Assembly (NCBI RefSeq): GCF_027484205.1
Contig: NZ_JAIXUB010000013.1
Span: forward strand, 310,001 to 374,000
Source: Flavobacterium sp.
GTDB lineage: Bacteria > Bacteroidota > Bacteroidia > Flavobacteriales > Flavobacteriaceae
Direction of reading: 5' to 3'
Length of the DNA stretch: 64,000 nt
The notes beneath the pieces are model-generated. The model was not told the DNA's origin. It searched no databases and worked only from the letters and a program-made list of their open reading frames with translations. How positions within the stretch are numbered: the stretch's first letter is position 1; each line of letters opens with the position of its first letter. The translations under genes and the position numbers were made by a program. Shown piece by piece: positions 43,413 through 51,920 of the stretch.

Positions 43413-44549
43413 ATGGAAATGAGATGGAAAAATTATATTTTAAATAAAAAATCTGAAAAATGTATAGATTTTTGGGGAAATTATTTAACAGAAAGTAAAG
43501 ATTTACTTTATATTCATGGCTTAGGTTTTGATCCGCGAACATTAAATGGAATAAAAACGATTTATAACATAGATGGAAGTGGCAAAAGAGACGTTTTAAG
43601 TGTCAGATATTTCCAAAGTCAAGAGGAAAAAGATAGTAATATTACATCAGATGAAGTAAAACAACATGAAACTGAATTAGTCAATTTTTTAGAAGCGGTA
43701 AATAATTCTATTCGGACTATTGTTCCCATAATCACAAGAGCTGAACAAAAAAGTATTGCATCTATAACTGCTCATAATATTATTGAAAATATTGAGCAAA
43801 TTAACTTATATAGTGATGTGATTGTAGATATAAGTGCTATGCCTAGAGGTGTTTTCATTCCTTTATTGCATAAAATTTTGAAAATAATTGACAATCACCC
43901 TGAGTGTAAAGTTAATCTTCATGTTGTAGTTACAGAGAATTATCTTTTAGATTCTAAAATTGAAGACGAAGGAGTAGAACAGTCTGCTGAGTTTATACAT
44001 GGTCTGAGCATTCATGATTTAGCAATTAATCAAAAGTTCAAAGAAGTTTGGATTGCTATCTTGGGAGAGAAACAATTAGAACAATATGATAAAATAAGAA
44101 GTTCAGTAAATCCAGTATCTACTTGTGCAATCTTACCTTTTCCATCTAAAGACCTCAGAAGAGGTGATGATCTAATTAACCACTATCAAGATAAATTACT
44201 TAATGACAGGGATTTTGATGTAAAAAATATTATATATGCTGATGAGCAAAACCCTTTTCAAGTTTATAGATTGATTAGAAACACAATTGAACGACATAGT
44301 TTGTCATTAAACATTTTTGGAGGCACAAAAGTAATTGTTTCAGCTTTATCTAGTAAATTGTTAACAGTTGGAGCTTTTCTAGCTGTTTATGAAACAAAAA
44401 GTTTTGAGAATGAAAGGAAAGATTTAAGAATAGGAATAAAACATGTTGATTCAATTAGTCATAAATTTGTAGACCAAAAGGATAAACAAGAAATTTTAAA
44501 AAGTAATGAGCTTTTTCATATGTGGATTGCTGGTGAACCTTACATATAA
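43413..44549 (+). CDS. CARF-like Rossmann-fold protein (unassigned)
   Basis: 378 residues, no family certain. Two matching beta-loop-helix units are visible: DVIVDISAMPRGVFIPLLHK (~135-154) and LSLNIFGGTKVIVSALSSKL (~298-317). The second contains GGTK, a motif of CARF-type nucleotide-binding domains (N.TGGTK), and the first sits where a paired Rossmann unit would. So it may bind a nucleotide or modified nucleotide ligand. The N-terminal 'DLLYIHGLGFDPRTLNGI' part recalls the start of a hydrolase/Rossmann fold. Fourth gene of the operon. Confidence 0.5.
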   Translation: MEMRWKNYILNKKSEKCIDFWGNYLTESKDLLYIHGLGFDPRTLNGIKTIYNIDGSGKRDVLSVRYFQSQEEKDSNITSDEVKQHETELVNFLEAVNNSIRTIVPIITRAEQKSIASITAHNIIENIEQINLYSDVIVDISAMPRGVFIPLLHKILKIIDNHPECKVNLHVVVTENYLLDSKIEDEGVEQSAEFIHGLSIHDLAINQKFKEVWIAILGEKQLEQYDKIRSSVNPVSTCAILPFPSKDLRRGDDLINHYQDKLLNDRDFDVKNIIYADEQNPFQVYRLIRNTIERHSLSLNIFGGTKVIVSALSSKLLTVGAFLAVYETKSFENERKDLRIGIKHVDSISHKFVDQKDKQEILKSNELFHMWIAGEPYI

Positions 44550-44563
44550 ATAAAAATAGAAAA

Positions 44564-45607
44564 ATGAAAAGTATAGTTGGAATGGGGCTCGTTGCTCTTG
44601 ATGTAGTTTTAGAAAAGAATTCAGAAGTAAAACCTTTGTTATATGCAGGTGGTTCTTGTGGAAATGTATTGTGTATTCTTTCATATTTAGGTTTTAACAC
44701 TTATCCAATAGCTAGATTAGCAAACAATAAGGCAACTGAAGAACTGATAAGTGATTTTAAATTCTGGGGTGTAAAAACGGATCTTATTTTTAAAAGTGAT
44801 GATGGAAGTACACCTATTATAATTCAACGATTGAGTAAATCAAAAGAAGGGAAACCAATTCATAAGTTTGAATTTAGGAATCCTGAGAATGGAAAATATT
44901 TACCCTCTTTCAAGCCTGTTTTAGCTAAAACTATTGATTATTTTTATAATAAAAAACCTAAATGTAATTTTTTTTATTTAGATAGAATTAGCAGAAGTTC
45001 TGTAGAATTAGCCAAATTATACAAAAAAAGTGGAGCTATAGTTGTATTTGAACCTTCATCTTTAAAGATTGATAATCAAGCCTTGATTAATGAATTAATT
45101 AATTTTGTTGACATACTAAAATTTTCAAATGATAGAATACCATTATATAAAACAATTTTTGACCAAGGTATAATTCCTCTTGAAATAGAAACTTTAGGTA
45201 AAAACGGTATTAATTATAGAATTAATAACAATATAGAAGGTAATAAAAGTGAATGGAAACATATTCCACCGTTTAATCTAGGTAGTATTATTGACAGTGC
45301 TGGTGCTGGTGACTGGACTACAGCTGGAGTTATTAAAGGATTAATTGAGAATAATATAAATTCCATAAATGAAATCAGCATTGAGACAACTGAAAATATT
45401 TTAAAATATGCTCAAACTTTAGGAGCATTTAGCTGTTTATTTAAAGGTGCTCGTGGTCTAATGTATCAAGTAGATAATGATTTATTACATGATTTATCAG
45501 AGAAGTTAATTACAAATTGTTTTGATAAAAATAATTTATTAGATAATATTCTTATAAAAGAGCGAAATAATTTTGAAGATACTATATCTTCTTTATTAAT
45601 AATATAG
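44564..45607 (+). CDS. PfkB/ribokinase-family carbohydrate kinase
   Basis: 347 residues. GGSCGNVLCILSYLG (29-43, substrate-binding GG motif) and DSAGAGDWTTAGVIKGL (~244-260, with the catalytic Asp of GAGD). Predicted to phosphorylate a sugar or nucleoside. Last gene of the operon, 14 nt after the CARF-like gene; its TAG stop touches the conserved boundary hairpin. In this setting it probably modifies a nucleoside/sugar messenger or salvages a by-product. Confidence 0.8.
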   Translation: MKSIVGMGLVALDVVLEKNSEVKPLLYAGGSCGNVLCILSYLGFNTYPIARLANNKATEELISDFKFWGVKTDLIFKSDDGSTPIIIQRLSKSKEGKPIHKFEFRNPENGKYLPSFKPVLAKTIDYFYNKKPKCNFFYLDRISRSSVELAKLYKKSGAIVVFEPSSLKIDNQALINELINFVDILKFSNDRIPLYKTIFDQGIIPLEIETLGKNGINYRINNNIEGNKSEWKHIPPFNLGSIIDSAGAGDWTTAGVIKGLIENNINSINEISIETTENILKYAQTLGAFSCLFKGARGLMYQVDNDLLHDLSEKLITNCFDKNNLLDNILIKERNNFEDTISSLLII

Positions 45608-45717
45608 GTTTTCAGTCGCCACGCCTTCCCAACGCTAGAAAAGTTTTTGTATGCCAGAAGTTAAGCAACCCGATAGATAATTAGTGCAAGGCAACAAAAG
45701 CCTTTCCCAAAGCTTAG
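45607..45717. repeat. Boundary hairpin (stem A), copy 2
   Basis: GGTTTTCAGTCGCCAC then TTCCCAACGCT (45626-45636), hairpin arms 45639-45654 / 45690-45705, and TTCCCAAAGCT (45704-45714). Only this outer hairpin of the larger structured region is present; what follows at 45718 is the CBASS operon end. The left part (GGTTTTCAGTYGCCAC) is shared with copy 1. Confidence 0.7.
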
Positions 45718-45733
45718 GTAAGATATGAGAAAT

Positions 45734-46438
45734 TTACTTATATAAAATCTGATTTCTCTTATAAATAGCAATTTGATACTCATTTGTTTCTCTGAGAGCA
45801 TGAAGAAAATAGAGGATATGTTCCATACTTAGTTTAGATAAAATGTCATAACTTTTCTTATGGCATTTTCTATACTTTTTACCACTTCCACAAAAACAGA
45901 TAGATACACGATCAATTTTTTTACCTTCAATAATTTGGTTCAATCCAAATTCAATATTAAAAATATTATCTGTCATAAATGTTTCTTCAAAAAACTCAAT
46001 CCATCCTTTATTTCCATGTGACCTTTCTTTTAAAAAATAACCATTTTGATTTCTAAAAATTTGGCTATAAAAATAGTTCTTTACCTGATTATTGATAAAT
46101 GAACTTAGCGTTATGCCACTATTGCAAATTATCATCTCCTCGGGTGGAGAAGCAATGCAACAATTTCCAGTTTGTTCAAAAATATGCCAATCAACATTTC
46201 TGGGAATACGACCACCAGTTTCATATAGTAATGGAAAATTATAAGGATAATTAGATACCGCTTTTATCGCTATTTGAAAAGTATCTTCAATATTGCCATA
46301 TTCATCGAGCAATATTATTGACCCGAAAATACAAGGTACTCCATCTTCAATTTTAAATGATAATTCCTTGTATTCATCTATAACTTCTAATGCCTCTTGC
46401 TCAAAAATAGTATAACCGTTCATCTTTATTTTGACCAA
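45734..46438 (-). CDS. E2 (ubiquitin-conjugating)-like protein with C-terminal SEC-C motif, CBASS accessory
   Basis: 234 residues. Residues ~1-165: bacterial E2 fold, with YPYNFPLLYETGGRIPR and the candidate catalytic Cys in HIFEQTGNCCIAS (Cys93/94). Residues ~181-194 carry CFCGSGKKYRKCH, a zinc-binding SEC-C motif. In type II (short) CBASS an E2-like protein primes the CD-NTase by conjugation. It overlaps the CD-NTase gene by 13 nt and ends the minus-strand operon. The added SEC-C tail is unusual to my knowledge. Confidence 0.75.
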   Translation of the reverse strand: MVKIKMNGYTIFEQEALEVIDEYKELSFKIEDGVPCIFGSIILLDEYGNIEDTFQIAIKAVSNYPYNFPLLYETGGRIPRNVDWHIFEQTGNCCIASPPEEMIICNSGITLSSFINNQVKNYFYSQIFRNQNGYFLKERSHGNKGWIEFFEETFMTDNIFNIEFGLNQIIEGKKIDRVSICFCGSGKKYRKCHKKSYDILSKLSMEHILYFLHALRETNEYQIAIYKRNQILYK

Positions 46439-47367
46439 GGTCGTGATAAAGCAGCGCCGCCTACTGTTGATGAAGTGCTACTAGTTTGTTCATTTTTATC
46501 TTCTCCATCAGGAAACCGAGTTCCTAAATGCTTTTGCCACAATCTACTAGCCTTCAGATGATTTTGCTCTTTCAATGCTGCTTCCGCATCAGCAAGAAAA
46601 TTATCCAAATTAGTAAGAAAATTATTTTTTCGAGTAGTATCATAATCACTAAACAAGTCGTCGTTTGGAGTCACAGGAACTACACATTCAAATTTTTGGG
46701 CTAACGTTTTCTTAATTTCTCGTAAAATGTCAGTTAATAAAATGTCATCTCTATCATTAAGAACAATTTTATCTTTTGCATTCATAGCGAGAATAGTCAT
46801 GGCAAGTCCGCTAGGCATTTTATTTCTTTTATAATCACACCAAGCTTTTAATTCTTTTATTGCTTTGATCATTTTTCCATTGGAATCTTTATTTGCATTA
46901 AACCAGTCAATAAGTGCTTTTGGATCGCTATCTTCCCATCCATTGTTTTTTACAGCAAGTTGATATTCTTTACCACTAACTTTGTAATATACCGGAATAT
47001 CAATTTCATAATCGCCAGAAAACACATTTCTTATACATTTTTTTCGATGCTCAGGTGAACTCGCTGTATAACCATTAACTGCATCCCAAATCCAGCTTTG
47101 CAAAGTTGTAGCTGTTACGTCAGGAGTTCTAAAAAAATAAACACCATCGTCCAAGTCACAAATGTCGTCCTTAGTTCTAATTCCTGTTTTCATTTTATAA
47201 GAACCTTGTATGTAAAATTTCGGAATATATTCTGAATGATGTTCTTTGAAATACTTTCTAATTCTTTCTCTTAAACCATCTTTAGAAGTGGTCATTTTTG
47301 TTTTTTTATTTGATGTCAGAGAAATTTCGGTATTAAATTCTCCAAACAAGTTGTGACAGTTTGCCAT
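46426..47367 (-). CDS. CBASS CD-NTase (DncV-like cyclic-nucleotide synthase)
   Basis: 313 residues. GS at residues 55-56 (YIQGSYKMKTGI) and DLDDGVYFF (Asp71, Asp73), with a further acidic patch GDYEIDIPVYY, the cGAS/DncV catalytic triad pattern; the DLDDGVY spelling is like clade A enzymes. Product therefore likely a cyclic dinucleotide such as cGAMP, but the exact ligand cannot be inferred. The C-terminal GGAALSRPWSK extends past the core as in E2-modified CD-NTases. 2 nt after the patatin stop. Confidence 0.85.
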   Translation of the reverse strand: MANCHNLFGEFNTEISLTSNKKTKMTTSKDGLRERIRKYFKEHHSEYIPKFYIQGSYKMKTGIRTKDDICDLDDGVYFFRTPDVTATTLQSWIWDAVNGYTASSPEHRKKCIRNVFSGDYEIDIPVYYKVSGKEYQLAVKNNGWEDSDPKALIDWFNANKDSNGKMIKAIKELKAWCDYKRNKMPSGLAMTILAMNAKDKIVLNDRDDILLTDILREIKKTLAQKFECVVPVTPNDDLFSDYDTTRKNNFLTNLDNFLADAEAALKEQNHLKASRLWQKHLGTRFPDGEDKNEQTSSTSSTVGGAALSRPWSK

Positions 47368-47369
47368 TT

Positions 47370-48380
47370 TTAATTGTTTTTATAGTTCTTAATAGTTTTA
47401 AAAAATTCTAAGACTTCAGGTTTAGTAGAAAACGTATTCCCAACTTGATTTCCTAATGATTGTATTGTTAACAGTGTTTTTTTATCAGCTCTATCCATCG
47501 TAATAATGTTCATTTGAGCACTTGACAAATCCGGCGATTTAATTCTTAAATAATTCCCTTTAGGATTTATTTTTGGAACTATTTTTCGTAAAAAATAATC
47601 TGTAAAATAAGATTGTCCATCTAATGCTGTCTGGAACATTTTCTCCTTCCATCCAATAATAGATTTTGATTTATTTGATGTAGATATCCAACCATTCGGG
47701 TTAGTTATACTGGAAATAGATAAAATACTAAAATCATCATATTCTTTTCCTTCTCCAACGTAATAATCAATAGCTTCTAATAATCCACAAAGAGAGGGAT
47801 TGTTTGCCCAAACACCGCCGTCAGTGTATAAAAAGTTATTATGCTCGTGAACAGGGTAATAACTTGGTGCAGCAGAAGTAGCTAATGCAATATCAACGAG
47901 TTTGATTGTATTATCTACAAAATGTTCTGTTTGACTTCCAGACTTTTTAAAAACTTTTGGTTGTCCATTAGTTAAATTAAAACTAGGAATACAAAGCAAG
48001 TTATTTGCATCATTCATTGTTTTATCACCAAACAAATCCTCAAGTATTGTTTTCAATGGCTTCACTGAATGTTTATTAGAAAAGAAAATTTGCTTAACTT
48101 TTTTATAAGAATTCTGAAAACCTCTGATAATATAATTATTCGAAGTAGGAAATATTTTTGACCCTTTTGTCAAATATAAATCTACCAAAGACTGTGCACT
48201 CATTCCATTTGCTAGACCAATTGCAATTAATCCACCAGTAGAAGTACCACATATCATATCAAAATGATCTGTAATACTTTTACTAGTCTTCAATTCAAAA
48301 GATGCTAAAATAGATGCACTATATAATCCTTTGATTCCTCCTCCATCAATCGATAGTATTTTAAAAACTTTTTTGCCCAT
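47370..48380 (-). CDS. CapV-like patatin phospholipase effector
   Basis: 336 residues. SIDGGGIKGLY (oxyanion loop, 10-20), GTSTGG (45-50, nucleophile Ser47) and TDGGVWANNP (catalytic Asp). Typical CBASS effector: when bound by the cyclic dinucleotide it degrades inner-membrane phospholipids and kills the infected cell. It overlaps the LRAT-like gene by 20 nt and precedes the CD-NTase gene. Confidence 0.88.
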   Translation of the reverse strand: MGKKVFKILSIDGGGIKGLYSASILASFELKTSKSITDHFDMICGTSTGGLIAIGLANGMSAQSLVDLYLTKGSKIFPTSNNYIIRGFQNSYKKVKQIFFSNKHSVKPLKTILEDLFGDKTMNDANNLLCIPSFNLTNGQPKVFKKSGSQTEHFVDNTIKLVDIALATSAAPSYYPVHEHNNFLYTDGGVWANNPSLCGLLEAIDYYVGEGKEYDDFSILSISSITNPNGWISTSNKSKSIIGWKEKMFQTALDGQSYFTDYFLRKIVPKINPKGNYLRIKSPDLSSAQMNIITMDRADKKTLLTIQSLGNQVGNTFSTKPEVLEFFKTIKNYKNN

Positions 48381-48807
48381 TTTCTCCTGATGTTGCCATT
48401 AGTAATACAAAAGCAACTAAACCAAAAAACACACCAGTTTGAACTTGCAAACTTTTTGGTTTATTAAACAATATATCATTACAAAAACTTTCACAGTTAT
48501 AGTTTATTAAACTGTAGGGCTGTCCTAATTTTTGCAAAGCTTTTTGCACTACATTTTTTCTTTCTAAAGAATTGCCTTTAAATTTTTCGATTCTAGTGAT
48601 GGATTTAACATCTTTAAAAAAATAACTCACTCTTGTAAGAACTACACCTATTCCGATAACATTTTCACAAATCAAATGCTCTCCATTCATATTATACCCT
48701 AAATATAGAGCATGGTGTTGTACTAAATTCCAACTACTTTTTGGGACAACAATTCTGTCACCAGGTTCTAAACCATAACGGTTTACTAAATTTTGTTCTA
48801 AATACAT
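48361..48807 (-). CDS. LRAT-like papain-fold protein with C-terminal membrane anchor, CBASS-associated
   Basis: 148 residues. PGDRIVVPKSSWNLVQHHAL (His31/32), then HLICENVIGIG and the NYNCESFCND block with Cys105: the circularly permuted papain-like LRAT/NlpC fold, as in phospholipid acyltransferases. A C-terminal membrane span (VFFGLVAFVLLMATS, ~126-140) follows. It leads the operon and overlaps the patatin gene by 20 nt. A second lipid-active effector or a regulator is inferred; not a standard CBASS part I recall. Confidence 0.65.
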   Translation of the reverse strand: MYLEQNLVNRYGLEPGDRIVVPKSSWNLVQHHALYLGYNMNGEHLICENVIGIGVVLTRVSYFFKDVKSITRIEKFKGNSLERKNVVQKALQKLGQPYSLINYNCESFCNDILFNKPKSLQVQTGVFFGLVAFVLLMATSGENGQKSF

Positions 48808-48855
48808 GTTTTTTTGAATTAATAATTAACAGGGCAAATATATAAAATATTTTCA

Positions 48856-48904
48856 AATGTTTGTTATAATGACAATATTTTTTAATGTTTGTTTTACTAA
48901 CATT
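48856..48904. promoter_or_regulatory. Operator candidates between CBASS and XRE genes
   Basis: AATGTTTGTT occurs twice (48856-48865 and 48884-48893), the second followed by ACTAACATT, giving the dyad AATGTT...AACATT (48884-48904). It lies in the 226-nt divergent region before the LRAT-like gene, where an XRE regulator could bind. Confidence 0.4.
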
Positions 48905-48972
48905 GATTGTGTTGATAACTTATAAATTATTGATAACCTTGTTAGTTTAACTATATAATTTGTTAATTAAAA

Positions 48973-49002
48973 TTGCCACAATCATTTTTTTATATATTTT
49001 TG
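48973..49002 (+). promoter_or_regulatory. Promoter of the XRE/ImmA pair
   Basis: TTG (48973-48975), 19 nt, TATTTTTG (48995-49002): fits the flavobacterial consensus. The XRE ATG is 32 nt downstream. Confidence 0.6.
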
Positions 49003-49033
49003 TCAAAGATTTAAAATTAAGCAACTACGAAAT

Positions 49034-49381
49034 ATGGCTTCTTTTAACACCATTCTTTACCAAATTGTTGGAGAAAGAATAAAAAAAAGACGAGAGAGTA
49101 TTGGTTTAAATCAAAATGATTTATCTGAGAAAATCAATATTGGGAGATCATCTATCTCCAATATTGAAAAAGGCAGACAGCAACCTACACTTCACACTCT
49201 ATTCGAAATCTGCAAGGTTTTAGATATGGATGTGCAAACAATTCTACCAACCTATGCCGAAGTTCAAGAAAAGACCTCAAGCAATACAAATGATTTGTAC
49301 ACTATCTTCCTTGAAAATATAGATGTTACAGACAATTCTAGAAAAGTTATTGAAAACATTCTAAACAATACTAAAAAATGA
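49034..49381 (+). CDS. XRE-family regulator (CapH-like)
   Basis: 115 residues with a Cro/C1 helix-turn-helix (KKRRESIGLNQNDLSEKINI, GRSSISNIEKGRQQPTLHTL). Directly before an ImmA-type protease gene (4-nt overlap) and divergent from CBASS. CBASS loci may carry the CapH repressor/CapP protease pair, and this arrangement fits that role. A plain XRE/ImmA system of mobile elements is the alternative. Confidence 0.8.
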   Translation: MASFNTILYQIVGERIKKRRESIGLNQNDLSEKINIGRSSISNIEKGRQQPTLHTLFEICKVLDMDVQTILPTYAEVQEKTSSNTNDLYTIFLENIDVTDNSRKVIENILNNTKK

Positions 49382-49893
49382 TATTTAGATATATTGAAGA
49401 AAAAACAGAAAATCTTTTGAAAGAGAATGATTTTTTTATTCCTAGTTTTGATGTTATTAAATTAGCTAAAAAAATTGGAGTTCAAGTTTTAAAGAAAAAA
49501 TTTGATGATGATGTGTCTGGTGTATTTATTATGTCCGATAAAACTCCTATCATTTCTTATAACGGAAATGAAGATAATAAAAGAATCCGCTTTACAGTAG
49601 CACATGAATTAGGACATTATATTTTACATTCAAACGAGCAACCATTTTTTCTAGATAAATCTCCAAAAGCTATGTATAGAAATTCTGCCTCTACAACTGG
49701 AGAATTTTTAAAAGAAAGAGAAGCAAATGCATTTGCTGCATCTTTATTAATGCCAAGTAAATTAATTGAATTAGAATTGGAGGCTTTATCTGATGAAGTT
49801 AGTGATATAGTAAAACATCTTGCTAAAAAATTTAATGTTAGTGAACAAGCAATGACCTTCAGATTATCTAATTTAGATTATTACATAGCTTAA
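49378..49893 (+). CDS. ImmA/IrrE-family metallopeptidase (CapP-like)
   Basis: 171 residues. HELGH at 76-80 (AHELGHYILH), with a downstream acidic ligand in REANAFAASLLMP. Zinc protease that cleaves its XRE partner repressor after a stress signal. ATGA overlap with the XRE gene. The 256 nt after it show no gene. Confidence 0.85.
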   Translation: MIFRYIEEKTENLLKENDFFIPSFDVIKLAKKIGVQVLKKKFDDDVSGVFIMSDKTPIISYNGNEDNKRIRFTVAHELGHYILHSNEQPFFLDKSPKAMYRNSASTTGEFLKEREANAFAASLLMPSKLIELELEALSDEVSDIVKHLAKKFNVSEQAMTFRLSNLDYYIA

Positions 49894-50151
49894 CATAAGA
49901 TCTATTTTATAAAAAGACGTAAGGCAATTCATTGTCAATACCAGAAAGCGCGCCAAAAAAATCAGCATTTGTTTTATATCAATTAAAACCAATTACATAA
50001 AAAACAATTAAACAGATTTTGTACGTTATTGTAGCAAACCATATATTATGAAATTGATCACTAATTTCAATAAAAAATAACTTTGTAAAGCCCAAATAAT
50101 TGAACTAACTTTTTAGTAACAACACAATAAAAATAAAGTTAAAAACTACGG

Positions 50152-51460
50152 TTACAATGCCACTCCTTCCCAACGCTCCAAAAAAAATTACTGTCATGGT
50201 TATTGGTGCAATAACACGTACGCTTCGCAACTCATGCCAGTAATTTTTTTTCCCAAGCTTCTTTACATAATGTGGCATTATAGTGCATAAAGAACTATCC
50301 TGCTACTAATAAAATCTCGGATGCACTATAATAACATTATGTAAAAAAGCCGCTCACCCAACGCGCTTGCCAGTGGCTCCAGGACAACCTTTTTTGCAGC
50401 TCCCATCGCATCACCCAGCTACAAAAAACACCGTCCTTCGCCACTGTCTTTAACAACGTTCTCCATTTCATAGGAAACTTTACGGTTATACTTGCTTTCA
50501 AGAACGTTCACGGTAACTGTTTTTATAAGCTTTGTGGTTAAATAGGAAGTGTTTTCATTGCTTTTGTAAGTAATAAAATGGCTTTGACATTATGTTAATT
50601 TGCCTATGTTAAAAGCCATTTTATTACCCACAAAACCAAAATCCCCAGCAAGAGTATTATTTTTTATTTGCCAGATCTATCCCAGTAAATTGGTTTCACG
50701 ATGGCCTGATGCCTTAACGTTACAATCATACTTCGTAGTAATTGAACTATTTTTTTTAAAAGATATATCAGGCATCAATCCATCATAAAACCAATCAGAA
50801 CAATCCAATAAGCAAATAAAAAATAATACACTTGCCTGCGCAACTGCCTCATCGCACTAGGTAAGTATTTGCATTGTTTTTTGAAGATGCTTTCCATTTT
50901 CAAAACAAATTTTCTCCTGAAATACAAATTCTGCTTTCAATAGACGCACAAAGCATCCTCAAAAAACAAACCCACTAAAGAGTATTGAATTTTAAAACAG
51001 GATAAAAGCATTTTTATTGATTTGCCTATGGATATTTATCCTGTTTTAAAATTCAATTCCCTTTAGAAGACGACGTGATTTCATAACAAAATCTCGTAAA
51101 CCACAACTTCTTCCGATTCAACTCCGTTTTCAAAAAGACGATTACAGGAAATTTCAAAAAAAATAAATAAAAAAAAGGAAGCAAAGATAAGTTCCAGGTT
51201 TACAAAAAATCAAGTTCAAGCCCTACGGGTTTTAAAAAAAATCTCCACCTATACCGTTTCGCAAAACATTCTATTTTGATTTTGATAACCCGATTACCGA
51301 TGATGTATCAGGTAGTATTTTTTTTAAAAAAACTTGCTTTTTTGAAACCCTCCACTAGACGAATGGCTTTCTTTTTTTTCTTTTTTTCTTTTGAAAAAAT
51401 TTAATGGGCGGAGCGGAGCGTAGCGAGGCACATCTACATTTCAGAAGAAACACCGCAAAA
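50152..51460. ncRNA. Large structured noncoding region, copy 2
   Basis: Counterpart of 17589-18960, with the same order of stems: A 50180-50198/50233-50251; B 50264-50288/50321-50343 (sequence identical to copy 1); C 50390-50401/50417-50428; D 50570-50585/50612-50627 (perfect 16 bp); E 50648-50671/50812-50835; F 50874-50893/50950-50969; G 50985-51006/51035-51056 (perfect 22 bp); H 51203-51216/51331-51344. The pyrimidine tract (51364-51392) and AGCGTAGCGAGGCAC follow. Stems A, D, F, G and H have different sequence from copy 1 but keep pairing. No credible gene inside; ORFs of ~60 codons at 50600 are shadows of stem sequence. Strand undecided. Mobile-element DNA secondary structure rather than RNA is the alternative. 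Confidence 0.6.
50167..50260. repeat. Boundary hairpin (stem A), copy 3
   Basis: TTCCCAACGCT (50167-50177), hairpin arms 50180-50198/50233-50251 with a different sequence from copies 1 and 2, then TTCCCAAGCTT (50250-50260). Lies at the right end of the CBASS-XRE cassette. Confidence 0.75.
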
Positions 51461-51495
51461 AATTGAAAATTAATCTAATTTTTAAAGCCGATGTT

Positions 51496-51918
51496 ATGCT
51501 GAAATTTATCATTAAAACCCACAAAAAAGACACTATCTACACAAAACCACATTTATTCCTACTTAACAAAGGGATGAATAGCGGAAAGCCACAAAAAGAG
51601 CCATTTACAAACAGTTTCGTTATCATTTTTGAAAATGAATCTGATTTTGATACTATAAATTTAACTGCTTATGCACTTTGGAAAACTAAATTTTGGCATC
51701 AATTCCTTAGAGGTTCAGTAATCCCATTTTTAAACCTACACGACATTAGAAAAGAATTTTCTATAAAAGTTAACCAAGAGATAAAAGACCACAAGGAGCA
51801 CGTTAAAAACATTGAAACTTTAAAGCTTCTGGAACAAAGCGAAAAACGTTTCCATGAAAATCTAAATCTTATCAATGATATGCGAAGAGTTATTTTATAC
51901 AGATATATAAGTAAATAA
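51496..51918 (+). CDS. Conserved module protein, ~140 aa (DUF6943-like, tentative), copy 2
   Basis: Start ATG 51496 chosen because it aligns with copy 1 (MLKFIIKTHKKDT vs MTNFIIKTHKKDT); the earlier in-frame ATG at 51463 would add 11 residues. About 55-60% of positions look alike to copy 1, including LLNKGMNSGKPQKE, GSVIPFLNLHDIRKEF and LINDMRRVILYRY. Unknown function, no signal peptide. Followed by a terminator. No equivalent of the 59-residue gene is present here. Confidence 0.7.
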   Translation: MLKFIIKTHKKDTIYTKPHLFLLNKGMNSGKPQKEPFTNSFVIIFENESDFDTINLTAYALWKTKFWHQFLRGSVIPFLNLHDIRKEFSIKVNQEIKDHKEHVKNIETLKLLEQSEKRFHENLNLINDMRRVILYRYISK

Positions 51919-51920
51919 AA

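Noticed and set aside
50600..50788. 62-codon frame in copy 2 of the structured region
   Set aside because: Composed of stem D and E sequence; no homologue in copy 1.
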